This document shows, piece by piece, positions 37,236 to 46,272 of a stretch of 64,000 bases of DNA. The translations under genes and the position numbers were made by a program. Numbering within the stretch: the first letter of the stretch is position 1; every line of letters starts with the position of its first letter. The notes beneath the pieces are model-generated. The model did no database searches, was not told where the DNA came from, and saw only the letters and a program-made list of their open reading frames with translations. This DNA is from Pseudomonas sp. BCA17 (lineage in GTDB: Bacteria > Pseudomonadota > Gammaproteobacteria > Pseudomonadales > Pseudomonadaceae): the NCBI RefSeq assembly GCF_004519405.1, contig NZ_SGWI01000001.1, forward strand, positions 992,001 to 1,056,000, read 5' to 3'.

Positions 37236-38212
37236 AACCCCACATCCAGCACCACGTTATCGAGGTAGGTTCCGCCCGGTGGCGTGGTCTGATCCGTGTA
37301 GATCCTGGCGTTGTAGTTGAACACCTGGCTGCCGGTGCCCAGGCCGTTGCCGGGGTTGATTTCCGCCGAGGAACTGGCGCGGCGTGTTGCGCCCACGCTC
37401 CCCCAACGGGTGCTGCCGGCGCCTTGGAAGATGTCGTAGGCCAAAAAATAGCTGCCGGAGATCATCTGCCGCCGCCCGCCCACACTCACCGGGTTCTGCC
37501 CGTCGCCGAGGCCGACGGTATAAGCGCTGCCCTTGGTGCAGGCCACACTGGCCTGGCCGGTGACGGTAGTGAAGGCACTGACCACCGGCGCGCTGCCGAA
37601 CGCGATTGCCGGCGTGGTGATCTGGCAGTCATTGGCCACGGTCATACTGACGTTCAGCGTCGTGGTGCCGCTGCCGGTATCCCGCCCCGCACAGATGCCG
37701 CCAATGCCAATGCCCGCGCAATAGTTCCAGTTCCATAAAATGCTCAATGTCTCGCTGTACAAGCCCGCCGCCACGTTACTGCCAACGGTGGTAGCGAAGT
37801 ACAGTGGCAAGGTTTTTGTACCGGGGCCGAACACCAGTCCCAGGTTCGCGGCAATGCCGCCACTGCCGCCGAAGTCAAACGCCGTGCCCCGCGTTATCGG
37901 AAACGACGCGGTGTTGTTGGCGTAGAGCGTATAGCTGATGACATCACCTGTCGGCCCGACCATGCCGCCTTGCGCCGAACCGGTAATGGTTGCGTAGAAG
38001 TGATCACCGGAAGTCAGTACTGACAGCAACGCCGGGGTGCAGCTGATACCGCTATTGGTGGTCGAACTGGGTTGGGACGTGGTGCGTACCGTCATCGAGC
38101 TTACCGTCGTACCGAAGCTGGCCGGCACCGAGGCCACCGCCGAGCAGGCTGCCTGCACCTGCAACGACACGCCCACGCTCGCCATCATCCATAGCCATTG
38201 CTTGCCCCGCAC
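37232..38212 (-). CDS. Csu-type pilus tip adhesin (spore coat U domain protein)
   Basis: 326 residues from a GTG at 38212, chosen because AAGGAG lies seven bases upstream; the open frame above it overlaps the usher. Signal peptide ends ..VSLQVQA|ACSAV. Two domains: N-terminal ~165 residues rich in T, S and G, then a spore-coat-U (SCPU) domain with NDCQITTPAIAFGSAP and the end strand TYLDNVVLDVGF used for donor-strand exchange. Two-domain SCPU proteins at the end of csu operons are CsuE-like tip adhesins. Last gene of the operon. Confidence 0.85.
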   Translation of the reverse strand: MRGKQWLWMMASVGVSLQVQAACSAVASVPASFGTTVSSMTVRTTSQPSSTTNSGISCTPALLSVLTSGDHFYATITGSAQGGMVGPTGDVISYTLYANNTASFPITRGTAFDFGGSGGIAANLGLVFGPGTKTLPLYFATTVGSNVAAGLYSETLSILWNWNYCAGIGIGGICAGRDTGSGTTTLNVSMTVANDCQITTPAIAFGSAPVVSAFTTVTGQASVACTKGSAYTVGLGDGQNPVSVGGRRQMISGSYFLAYDIFQGAGSTRWGSVGATRRASSSAEINPGNGLGTGSQVFNYNARIYTDQTTPPGGTYLDNVVLDVGF

Positions 38213-38228
38213 TTGCACACTCCTTATG

Positions 38229-40625
38229 TCATTGGCACACCAGTGGCCCAATCAATGGCACTTGCTGCTCCTGCGTGATATCCAGCTCGAACGTGGCCTG
38301 GCACGTCTGGCCGTCACCCAGGGTGACTTGCAAAGTGTTATGGGCCGCCAGGTTTTCCAGGTAGACCAAGCCATCCCAGCCCACCACCGCCAAGGCACCG
38401 CTTTGCTCGTGGCGTACCTGGCTGCCCAGAGGCAGTTCCTCATGCCGGGCATCGACCAGCGTGACGCTCGCCGAGAGCACCCGACGCATCGGAAACTCCA
38501 GCAGATAGCCGCTGCCTCGGCGCACGGCCACGCGTTGCTCGACGTTGGGCACCTGCACGTTGGCCGGCAGGTTCAGCGGGTCAATTTCATATTTGGCGCG
38601 GTAATAGGCGCTGGTCCACGGCACCAGCAGGTGCCCGCTGCGGTCGGTCTCACCCACTACCTGGTTTTCGTAGCGCACTGGTACGCCGCTGAAGCCCTCG
38701 GTGCTCACCACCACAAACGCATCGTTGACGCGGTTGGCGGCGAACACTTGACTGTCCATCCACACCAGCGAACCGCTGGCGTCCGCCCAACGGGTTTCGG
38801 CGTCGCTGCTGCCATACACGCCCGCCTGCAACTGCACCGACTGCAAGCGCCAGGTCAGGTCGGCCTGGCGATACGCCGGCCCATCACCACTGGCGTAACC
38901 CAAGTCAAAGCCCACCCCACCTTCGGCCGGTACGGCGCGGCTGTAATTGACGCGCTGCAGGCTTTGCCCGGTTTTGCTGCGTTCGCTGCCGACGCTGAGG
39001 CTGCCGTAGACATCGAAAGGAATAACCACCTGCGCTTGCACTGCCCAATTGCTGTCGCCAACCTCACGGTTGGCCGACAGGTAAAAACTGCTGTTGCGCC
39101 ACAGCGGTTTGCTCCAGGTCAGGTTCACCAGGCGCGTACGTGAATCATCGGCCGCCTGCACATCAAAATAACCGACGCCCAGGCTGCCGAAATCGTTGAG
39201 GTTCAGGCTCAAGGTCGCCTGCTGGCTTCGTTTGCTCAGGCTGGCATAAGGCGTGTCGATCAGGCTCAGGTCGGCGTATTGATCACGACGCTCTACCCGC
39301 TGGTACGACAGGCTGTAGAACGGGTTGCTGTATTGGTAACCCAGGCTGAATTGCTGGCCGGTCCGGCCGTCGTACCGGCTTTGGCTGATAGCCGTGTTGA
39401 GCACACCGAAGGTGCCCATTCGCAAGTTGCCACCGACGCCGCCCAGGTTCAGGTCGTTGGAGGCTTCGGCGTGACTTTCCAAAGTGAACGCATCCGACAG
39501 CCCATAGCGAAACGTACCGCTGACCAGCCCGGGGCCATAACCGAAATCACGCACGGTGTAATCACGACGCAGATTACCCGCCGCCACCGAAAAGTCCGAC
39601 AAACCCTGTTGCAACAGCGTACTGGTGACATAGAACGGCACCGTGGTCGACACCTGCCGGCCCAGGGTATCGGTGGTCACCACCACCGCTTCCCCCGCAC
39701 CGTTGATAAACGGGACGTTGGTCAGGGTGTAGGGACCAGGCTGCAGATCGGCACTGCTGGATTTATAGCCGTTGATAAACAGGTCCACCGACGACGGCAC
39801 CGCAGCCTCGCCGGCGAACTGCGGCAATGGGTAGGTCACCAGGTCCGGGCGTACCGCGAAGTCCCGCGACACCTGCACCCCGCCCAGGCGCACCGAGGTG
39901 CTCCAGGGCAGCGCGCCGCTGATCACATCCCCCGCTTCGTAGGTCAGCAGGCGTTCGTCATCGGAAAACCGCCAGGTGCTGTCATACCGTCGGTAAGCAT
40001 TGTCCAGGGTGCTGCCGGCAGTCTCGCGGCCAATGGTGGTGCGGTACTGCCCGGTGTTGGAGAAGGTTCCCCAGGTATCGAACAGCCGCACTTCGTTAAA
40101 GATGCCGAGGTAGGTGCCCGCGTCATCGGTGTTGTTCAGATAGGCATCGTAGTTGAGCATCGCGCCAAAGCTGGTCAACGCGGGAGTGCGCGGGTAGTTG
40201 TTGCGATTGCCGATAAACTGCTCCGGCAACCACGCGGGCGGCACCGTGAGCATCAGGCGCTGGGCCTGGCTGTCGTAGTCGCTGTGCAGGCCCGGCAGGT
40301 TATCCAGCGCGATTTCGCTGCCGACGTCCCCGGGCAGTTTCATACCCACCTCTTGTAGCACCGACGCCGGCAGGAACAATTGCCCGGCGCGCTGATTGAC
40401 CGCGACCACACGGTCGGTGTCCCGCTGGTTGACCACCAATTCCAGGAACAACTGTGCATCGGCAACAGCCTCCATGCTGCTGGGCGGCGGCGGCAACGGT
40501 GCGGCCACGCCCAGCGGCGCAAGCACCAGGCCGGACAGGCCACTCACCACCCGCACCGTTCGCCATAGACATCGAGCCCGATCCGGGCTCACCAAGGCTT
40601 TGTGTCCATCAATGGACATCTCCAT
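38229..40625 (-). CDS. Outer-membrane usher of the Csu-type pilus
   Basis: FimD/PapC-family usher, 798 residues, similar to CsuD. After the signal peptide (LSGLVLAPLGVAAP) the N-terminal domain contains FLELVVNQRDTDRVV and the barrel region includes VDLFINGYKSSSADLQPGPY (plug start) and VTTDTLGRQVSTTVPFYVTS. C-terminal plug and C-domains have VPVRYENQVVGETDRSGHLL and GQTCQATFELD. It secretes and assembles pilus subunits. Sixth of seven genes; 16 bp before the tip gene. Confidence 0.92.
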   Translation of the reverse strand: MEMSIDGHKALVSPDRARCLWRTVRVVSGLSGLVLAPLGVAAPLPPPPSSMEAVADAQLFLELVVNQRDTDRVVAVNQRAGQLFLPASVLQEVGMKLPGDVGSEIALDNLPGLHSDYDSQAQRLMLTVPPAWLPEQFIGNRNNYPRTPALTSFGAMLNYDAYLNNTDDAGTYLGIFNEVRLFDTWGTFSNTGQYRTTIGRETAGSTLDNAYRRYDSTWRFSDDERLLTYEAGDVISGALPWSTSVRLGGVQVSRDFAVRPDLVTYPLPQFAGEAAVPSSVDLFINGYKSSSADLQPGPYTLTNVPFINGAGEAVVVTTDTLGRQVSTTVPFYVTSTLLQQGLSDFSVAAGNLRRDYTVRDFGYGPGLVSGTFRYGLSDAFTLESHAEASNDLNLGGVGGNLRMGTFGVLNTAISQSRYDGRTGQQFSLGYQYSNPFYSLSYQRVERRDQYADLSLIDTPYASLSKRSQQATLSLNLNDFGSLGVGYFDVQAADDSRTRLVNLTWSKPLWRNSSFYLSANREVGDSNWAVQAQVVIPFDVYGSLSVGSERSKTGQSLQRVNYSRAVPAEGGVGFDLGYASGDGPAYRQADLTWRLQSVQLQAGVYGSSDAETRWADASGSLVWMDSQVFAANRVNDAFVVVSTEGFSGVPVRYENQVVGETDRSGHLLVPWTSAYYRAKYEIDPLNLPANVQVPNVEQRVAVRRGSGYLLEFPMRRVLSASVTLVDARHEELPLGSQVRHEQSGALAVVGWDGLVYLENLAAHNTLQVTLGDGQTCQATFELDITQEQQVPLIGPLVCQ

Positions 40626-40666
40626 CCGTTAACACCTGGGGCTGTTCCATGCCCTACCGCATTGCT

Positions 40667-41452
40667 CTACCGCCCCGGCGCAAGGCTCTCCAATTGCGTC
40701 GCGCCATTGATGCGTACCTGTAGCGGTTGATCGGCGGGTAACCCATCCGGTGCCGGCCAGCGCATGGTCGCACCCGGCAACACGTAGCCCAACAACCCCT
40801 CCACAAGCGGCCTGGACTGGCCGCCCTGCTTGAACGCGGCATCGGTCAATCGCGCATGCACGGCGCCCTTGTTGCGCATTTCGACGTAGCTGCGCCCCCC
40901 CACCGTGACTTTCTTCCAACTCAAGTCAGGTTTGCCTGCGCTCTTCGGGTCGCGATCACGGGTACCGTCGTCCTTACTCCACAAGCCTGGGCCATAGGCG
41001 AACAAGGGCACCGAATAACGCATCTGGAAGCGGATCGCGGCAGCGGTCTTGCCATCGGCAGGCGTAACAATAGGCGTGGCCGATGGGATTTCATCGATGA
41101 TGATGCGATACGCCAGTTCCTGGCCCGGCGGCACCGCCTTAGTACGGGTCAGACGCACCAGTTGCTTCTGCCCCGGCTCGATCTTCGCCACGGGCGGACT
41201 ACCGATGACGTCGCGCTGATTCTGGTACTGCTCGTCAAAGCCACTCTGGGTCCAGCCAAACACACGGACCTGCAGGTTGGCCGTCTCGGTGCCACGGTTC
41301 TCCAGCCACAGCGCGCTGGCCTGTTGATCGGCCTCCAGCACCGGGTCGATCGGCCAGATCAATACCGAACTGGCGGCCTGCACATGCCCAACGCCCGCGA
41401 TCATCAAGCCGATAACACCCGCGATCCATCCTCGCCGGGAAGCTGCATACAT
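40667..41452 (-). CDS. Periplasmic pilus chaperone (CsuC-like)
   Basis: PapD-fold chaperone of 261 residues from the ATG at 41452, which has AAGGAG eight bases upstream. Signal peptide ends GVGHVQA|ASS. First domain: SVLIWPIDPVLEADQQASAL and ENRGTETANLQVRVF, then the chaperone signature LVRLTRTKAVPPGQELAYRI and EIPSAT, with the subunit-binding strand AIRFQMRYSVPLFAYGP. Delivers subunits to the usher. Confidence 0.92.
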   Translation of the reverse strand: MYAASRRGWIAGVIGLMIAGVGHVQAASSVLIWPIDPVLEADQQASALWLENRGTETANLQVRVFGWTQSGFDEQYQNQRDVIGSPPVAKIEPGQKQLVRLTRTKAVPPGQELAYRIIIDEIPSATPIVTPADGKTAAAIRFQMRYSVPLFAYGPGLWSKDDGTRDRDPKSAGKPDLSWKKVTVGGRSYVEMRNKGAVHARLTDAAFKQGGQSRPLVEGLLGYVLPGATMRWPAPDGLPADQPLQVRINGATQLESLAPGR

Positions 41453-41478
41453 AAATCCCACTCCTTGTGCCGATCGCT

Positions 41479-41979
41479 TTACCACGACAGCTGCACCTGC
41501 AGCGTGTCGCTGTACGTCCCCCCAGGCTGATTACCCGGTAACTGCACTCGCCCATAAATCGGCAAGGTGATGCTGTTGGCGTTGCTATAGGTCACGCTGA
41601 CACTCTGGCTGATCCCCAGGCTCTGGCTGAAGGCTGCGTCCCGAAACAACTGGTAAGCCACTTGGGCAGTGCCGCTATTGAGCTGCATCCGCCGACCGCT
41701 GTTGTTATGCAAACCGCCATCGACGCTCATGCTCAGCGCGACCCCCGGCGTGCATTGCAGGGTCACGCCGCCGGTGAGCGCGACGGATGCCGTGCTGGTC
41801 GCCAACGCTGAATAGGTGCCGAACGCCAGGCTGCCGTAATCCGTACCGCCGCCAACCACCAGGCACCCCGGGGTGATCGTCGCACTGACCTGGAACGACT
41901 GGCTGGTCACGGCCAACAGCGACACCGGCATGCCCCAGCCCAGGCAAACCGCCAACGCCGCCCACCCAACGCGGTTCAT
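41479..41979 (-). CDS. Spore coat U-domain pilus subunit (1)
   Basis: 166 residues. Signal peptide (VGWAALAVCLGWGMPVSLLA) followed by SFQVSATITPGCLVVGGGTD and YGSLAFGTYSALA, the SCPU N-terminal pattern. The C-terminus NQPGGTYSDTLQVQLSW is the final strand used in subunit polymerisation. One of four small SCPU genes here; which is CsuA, CsuB or CsuA/B cannot be fixed from sequence alone. Confidence 0.88.
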   Translation of the reverse strand: MNRVGWAALAVCLGWGMPVSLLAVTSQSFQVSATITPGCLVVGGGTDYGSLAFGTYSALATSTASVALTGGVTLQCTPGVALSMSVDGGLHNNSGRRMQLNSGTAQVAYQLFRDAAFSQSLGISQSVSVTYSNANSITLPIYGRVQLPGNQPGGTYSDTLQVQLSW

Positions 41980-41983
41980 GCGT

Positions 41984-42532
41984 TTAGAAGGTCAGGGTCA
42001 CGGCAACGGTGTCTGTATAGGTGCCGGCCGGCAGCCCCGCCTTGCCGCTAGCCTTACCGTAGATATTCACGGCCTGGGCGACCCCCGTGCTCGGCGCCAG
42101 GTTGATCACCCCACCGATGGCCAGCAGGTTCGAATGGCCACTGTCGGTGTAGAGGTCGTAAGGCACGTAATTGGCCACGCCGTCGTACAGAGCACGTCCA
42201 CCACCGGCGGACTTGCCATCGTTGGCGCCTGCGGACACCGTCAACGAGGGTGAGGTACCCGCCGAACACAAGATCGACAACGCCCCGCCGCCACCACCCA
42301 GCACCTGGCCGGTAGCTTGGGTAAACAGGCTATTGGCGGTGCCGAAGTTCAACGTACCGAAACTCATCCCGCCGGTCGCCGCCGCACCGTTGACCAGGCA
42401 ACTGCTGGTCAACACCAGGGTGGAAGTCACCGTGCCGGCCACCGTGGCCGCCTGCGCACCCGACACCCACGCCAGTGCCATCAAGGGAAAAACTGCTTTG
42501 GAGACAAGTGCATGCATGATATTCATCCTCAT
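41984..42532 (-). CDS. Spore coat U-domain pilus subunit (2), possible major subunit
   Basis: 182 residues with signal peptide ending WVSGAQA|ATVAG. SCPU features: STLVLTSSCLVNGAAATGG, MSFGTLNFGTANSLF and C-terminal LPAGTYTDTVAVTLTF. It has the high G/A/T content and YVPYDLYTDSGHSNLL pattern of CsuA/B major pilins, though in this operon it is third rather than first. ATGs two and five codons downstream are alternative starts. Confidence 0.86.
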   Translation of the reverse strand: MRMNIMHALVSKAVFPLMALAWVSGAQAATVAGTVTSTLVLTSSCLVNGAAATGGMSFGTLNFGTANSLFTQATGQVLGGGGGALSILCSAGTSPSLTVSAGANDGKSAGGGRALYDGVANYVPYDLYTDSGHSNLLAIGGVINLAPSTGVAQAVNIYGKASGKAGLPAGTYTDTVAVTLTF

Positions 42533-42535
42533 GGT

Positions 42536-43078
42536 TTACCAATCCAGAGTCACCGTCAGGGTGTCTGTGTAGATGCCGGCCGGTAAGGCCTTGGTATTCG
42601 CCACCACCGAGCCGAATAACAGGATCGGTACTCGTGTGCCCTCGGTCATGACGAAATGGTGTTGCTTACCGATGCTGTAGGAGATTCTCCCCAGCGGATC
42701 GGCCGACAACTGATACGGAATGCTCTGACGACCATTGCTCAGGCGCCGCGTAGTTCCGTCACCATTGGTGCCACCGTCGATGGTCACTTTAAAACTGCTC
42801 ACCACCGAAGGGTTGCAGGACACCGACAGCGGTGCCTTGGTGACGTTAGTAACGACCGCGCCTACAGGGTTGGTCCAGGTTGGGCCCTTGCTGCCGAAAT
42901 CGAGCATTGCGGTGCCGCCTGTCGAGCTGAGCGGCGTCGTCACGCCGCCTGTACTCACCTCGCAACTGGCAATGATCACCAGACGCGCCTGAACCTGCCC
43001 GCTGACCGCCGCTTCGGCGTCATCGGCCAGCAGCAACAAGCTGCCCATGGCCACAAGGGCCCAACCCCGGCTTACCAT
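42536..43078 (-). CDS. Spore coat U-domain pilus subunit (3)
   Basis: 180 residues, signal peptide ending ADDAEA|AVSG. Contains QARLVIIASCEVSTGG, TAMLDFGSKGPTWTNPVG, SVSCNPSVVSSFKVTIDGG and LPAGIYTDTLTVTLDW. It overlaps the first gene of the operon by 7 bp. Residues IGKQHHFVMTEGTRVPILLF differ from its paralogues, so it may be a minor subunit. Confidence 0.86.
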   Translation of the reverse strand: MVSRGWALVAMGSLLLLADDAEAAVSGQVQARLVIIASCEVSTGGVTTPLSSTGGTAMLDFGSKGPTWTNPVGAVVTNVTKAPLSVSCNPSVVSSFKVTIDGGTNGDGTTRRLSNGRQSIPYQLSADPLGRISYSIGKQHHFVMTEGTRVPILLFGSVVANTKALPAGIYTDTLTVTLDW

Positions 43079-43599
43079 GTGACGGTGACCTTGAGCAGGT
43101 CGGAATAGCGGCCGACGGCGGGGATATCCTTCAACGGTTCGATACGGCCATACAGCGGCAGGTCGATGCTGCCGGACTCCGGCACGCGCCCGCTCAACGG
43201 CTCATTCACGGGCAAGGGGATACGTCGCGCGGCGTCAGCGTACAGGCGATAGGGAATGGGTCGGGACGAAGGTGCAGCCGTGGTGAGGTAACGCACTTCA
43301 CCGATACCACCATGCAAGCCGCCATCCACGCGCACTTGGTAGGGTGTATCGGGGTTACATTCCAGGCGCGGTTGGCGCTGACTGATCAGGGCGGCGCTCA
43401 AGGGGCCGGCCGGGTCGTCCAGACGCGGGCCACTGCCGAAGTCCAGCACCCCCAGCTGTTCGATACCGGCACTGCGGGTGGCGCCCACCAACTGGCAGCC
43501 ACGCTGCACGTTGATCTGCACCACCACCTGCAATTGCGCGCCGTAAACCGTACTGCCGAGCATGGCACCCATGACTGCCAATACTGTGTGTCCCTTCAC
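43072..43599 (-). CDS. Spore coat U-domain pilus subunit (4), first gene of the operon
   Basis: 175 residues, GTG start with AAGGA nine bases upstream. Signal peptide ending STVYG|AQLQ, then VVVQINVQRGCQLVGATRSA, LGVLDFGSG, PRLECNPDTPYQVRVDGGLH and PAVGRYSDLLKVTVTW. It begins the seven-gene csu-like transcription unit; a perfect palindrome lies 23 bp upstream. Confidence 0.86.
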   Translation of the reverse strand: MKGHTVLAVMGAMLGSTVYGAQLQVVVQINVQRGCQLVGATRSAGIEQLGVLDFGSGPRLDDPAGPLSAALISQRQPRLECNPDTPYQVRVDGGLHGGIGEVRYLTTAAPSSRPIPYRLYADAARRIPLPVNEPLSGRVPESGSIDLPLYGRIEPLKDIPAVGRYSDLLKVTVTW

Positions 43600-43621
43600 A
43601 GCCCCAATTCCTTATACAGGG

Positions 43622-43636
43622 ATACAAACTTTGTAT
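43622..43636. promoter_or_regulatory. Palindrome upstream of the Csu-type pilus operon
   Basis: ATACAAA-C-TTTGTAT, a perfect 7-1-7 inverted repeat, 23 bp from the start codon of the first pilus gene. Likely a repressor or activator site at the operon promoter; the binding protein is not identifiable. Confidence 0.6.
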
Positions 43637-43793
43637 GAGGTTAGACATTTAAAGAGAATCCGCCAGTTTGAGCGGCGCCACGCACGCGCCATGCCTTTTT
43701 GAGATAACGGTGGGCACCCTTCTCTATTGGTCAAATCGCGCCCGGCCGCCTAAAGTAGGCGACCACCGAAACACAGAGCGATTCGCATTGGCC

Positions 43794-44882
43794 GTGCCTT
43801 CCCTGATCCAACGCCTGCTGGGTAAAAAAACCGACGTCTCGGACACCTCGCCTATCACGACGTTTTTTCAACAAAAAGCCGCGCAACAGGGCTATACCCT
43901 CAGTGACGGCCAGACCCAGGCGATTGCCGCCCTGGCCCGTGAAACCGGGCACCTGCTCACCGGTCAACGCACACGCAGCCTGTACCTGCATGGCCCGGTG
44001 GGGCGTGGTAAAAGCTGGCTGCTCGATGGTTTTTTCCAGGCGCTGCCGATAGTCGAGAAGCAGCGCGTGCACTTCCACGATTTTTTCGCCCGCCTGCACC
44101 AGGGCATGTTCCAGCACCGCGAACACACCGACGCCCTGGCCGTCACCCTCGATGAGCTGCTGGCGGGCTGTCGCGTACTGTGTTTCGACGAGTTCCATGT
44201 GCACGACATCGGCGATGCCATGCTCATCAGCCGCTTGTTCAAGGCGCTGTTCCAGCGTGGCGTATGGGTGCTGGCGACCTCCAATTACCCACCCGATGGG
44301 TTGCTGCCCAACCCTCTTTACCACGAACGTTTCAAGCCGGTGATCGACCTGATCGCCACGCGCATGGACGTAATGGAGGTCAGTTCGCCGCAGGATTTCC
44401 GCAGCCTGCCCCAAGCCCACACCGAGCAACGTTTTACCGAAGGGCAATACGTGTGGCCCGGCACCGCGCAACAGCGCCAAGACCTCGGGTTGCCCGTCGC
44501 CGACTCCCCGCCCCACCGCTTGAGCGTCGGCACCCGACAGTTGACGTACCGCCAGCGGCAGGCGCGCACCATCGCCTTTACCTTCAACGACCTGTGCGAG
44601 CAACTCACGGCGGTGATGGATTACCTGCTGCTGTGCCAGGACTACGATCACTGGATCATCGACGGCCTGCCCCAACTGGCAGAGTGCCCAATTGCCGTGC
44701 AACAGCGTTTTATCAACCTGGTAGACGTGCTCTACGACCGCGATAAGCGCCTGACCCTGATCGGCCACCAAGCGCTGTCGCACGCCCTGGAAGGTCAGGC
44801 CATCGACCTTGCCCGCACGGCGAGCCGCCTGAGCCAATTACAGACGGTCTGCCCGCAACGGGCATCCGACCCGGTATCATGA
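43794..44882 (+). CDS. zapE: Cell division protein ZapE (AFG1-like ATPase)
   Basis: P-loop ATPase that modulates the Z ring during constriction or stress in enterobacteria. 362 residues from a GTG at 43794 (E. coli ZapE 375); the ribosome site is weak and an open frame continues to 43668, so the start is uncertain. Walker A is LYLHGPVGRGKSWLLDGFFQ and Walker B RVLCFDEFHVHDIGDAMLIS; sensor region WVLATSNYPPDGLLPNPLYH and RFVDVLYDRDKRL-like end NLVDVLYDRDKRLTLIG. Divergent from the pilus operon. Confidence 0.88.
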   Translation: MPSLIQRLLGKKTDVSDTSPITTFFQQKAAQQGYTLSDGQTQAIAALARETGHLLTGQRTRSLYLHGPVGRGKSWLLDGFFQALPIVEKQRVHFHDFFARLHQGMFQHREHTDALAVTLDELLAGCRVLCFDEFHVHDIGDAMLISRLFKALFQRGVWVLATSNYPPDGLLPNPLYHERFKPVIDLIATRMDVMEVSSPQDFRSLPQAHTEQRFTEGQYVWPGTAQQRQDLGLPVADSPPHRLSVGTRQLTYRQRQARTIAFTFNDLCEQLTAVMDYLLLCQDYDHWIIDGLPQLAECPIAVQQRFINLVDVLYDRDKRLTLIGHQALSHALEGQAIDLARTASRLSQLQTVCPQRASDPVS

Positions 44883-44922
44883 GCGCCATTTACGCCTACC
44901 TTGCCGAGTGATCGCGTCGTTC

Positions 44923-46224
44923 ATGAATACCCTCGCCCAACTCAAGGCCGGCCAATTGGCCGGCGCCCAACGCCTGGACCTGTCCTGCGGGCTGACCGAA
45001 TTCCCGCCGGAAATCTTTGAACTGGCCGATTCCCTGGAGATCCTCAACCTCACCGGCAATGCCCTGAGCAGCCTGCCCGACGATCTTCACCGCCTGACCC
45101 ACTTGCGCATCCTGTTCTGCTCGAACAATGCCTTTACCGAGTTGCCGGAATGCCTGGGCCAGTGCGCCGAGCTGAGCATGATCGGCTTCAAGTCCAACCA
45201 GATCAGCCACGTGCCCGCCGCCGCCCTGCCGCCGCTGTTGCGCTGGCTGATCCTCACCGACAACTGCATCCGCCAATTGCCCGACGAACTGGGTGAACGG
45301 CCGTTGCTGCAAAAGCTGATGCTGGCCGGTAATCAACTGGAGCACTTGCCGCAAAGCCTGACCCATTGCCACAACCTGGAGTTGATCCGCATCGCCTCCA
45401 ACCGCTTCACGCAACTGCCCGAATGGCTGCTGAACCTGCCCAGCCTGACCTGGCTGGCCTATGCCGGCAACCCGGTGGAAACAGCGACGGTGGTGGCCGA
45501 TGACCCCACCACAGCGAATATTCCCTGGCCCGAACTGGAACTGGCCGAAGTGCTCGGAGAAGGCGCTTCCGGAATCATCCGCAAAGCCCTGTGGAAGCCG
45601 TTGGCCAAACCTGTCGCCGTCAAACTGTACAAAGGCACCATCACCAGCGACGGCTCGCCCTTGCACGAAATGCAAGCCTGTATCGCCGCGGGCCTGCACC
45701 CGAACCTGATCAAAGTGGAAGGCCGCGTGGTCGGCCACCCCGACGACCAGGCCGCGCTGGTCATGGATCTGATCGACCCGAGTTACCGCAACCTGGCAGC
45801 CCTGCCCAGCCTGGACTCTTGCACCCGGGATATCTACGAAGCCGGTACTCGCTTCAGCCCTGAGGTGGCGTTACGCATGATCCGGGGCGTAGCGTCGGTG
45901 GCGGCGCACCTGCACCGCCAGGGCATCACCCATGGCGACCTGTACGCCCACAACATCTTGTGGAACGCCGTGGGCGATTGCCTGCTGGGAGATTTTGGCG
46001 CGGCCTCGTTCCATGCGACGACGGACACCCTGGAAACCAGGGCATTGCAACGTATTGAGGTGCGAGCGTTCGGGGTGCTGCTGGGGGAGTTGTTGGAGCG
46101 AATTGACGGTTCGATCGATGAAAGGCTGGTGGCGCTGCAGCAAATCTGCTGCCAGCCCGATGTGTCGAAGCGGCCAGGCTTCCAGGAGATCGAAGCGCTG
46201 CTGCAGTCTATTCAACAGCGCTGA
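44923..46224 (+). CDS. Leucine-rich-repeat protein kinase
   Basis: 433 residues from the ATG at 44923 (MNTLAQLKAG). Residues about 15-195 hold seven to eight LRRs of the LxxLxLxxNxLxxLP type (LEILNLTGNALSSLPDDL, LQKLMLAGNQLEHLPQSL). From about residue 205 there is a eukaryote-like kinase domain: glycine loop LGEGASGIIRKALW, Lys in PVAVKLYKGT, catalytic loop ITHGDLYAHNILW (HGD in place of HRD) and GDFGAASFHA (DFG). No membrane segment, so cytosolic. Substrate unknown. It begins 40 bp after zapE and may share its message. Confidence 0.88.
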   Translation: MNTLAQLKAGQLAGAQRLDLSCGLTEFPPEIFELADSLEILNLTGNALSSLPDDLHRLTHLRILFCSNNAFTELPECLGQCAELSMIGFKSNQISHVPAAALPPLLRWLILTDNCIRQLPDELGERPLLQKLMLAGNQLEHLPQSLTHCHNLELIRIASNRFTQLPEWLLNLPSLTWLAYAGNPVETATVVADDPTTANIPWPELELAEVLGEGASGIIRKALWKPLAKPVAVKLYKGTITSDGSPLHEMQACIAAGLHPNLIKVEGRVVGHPDDQAALVMDLIDPSYRNLAALPSLDSCTRDIYEAGTRFSPEVALRMIRGVASVAAHLHRQGITHGDLYAHNILWNAVGDCLLGDFGAASFHATTDTLETRALQRIEVRAFGVLLGELLERIDGSIDERLVALQQICCQPDVSKRPGFQEIEALLQSIQQR

Positions 46225-46272
46225 ACACATGTGGGAGGGGCTGGTCGAATCGTCGCCCGCCCCTCTCACACC

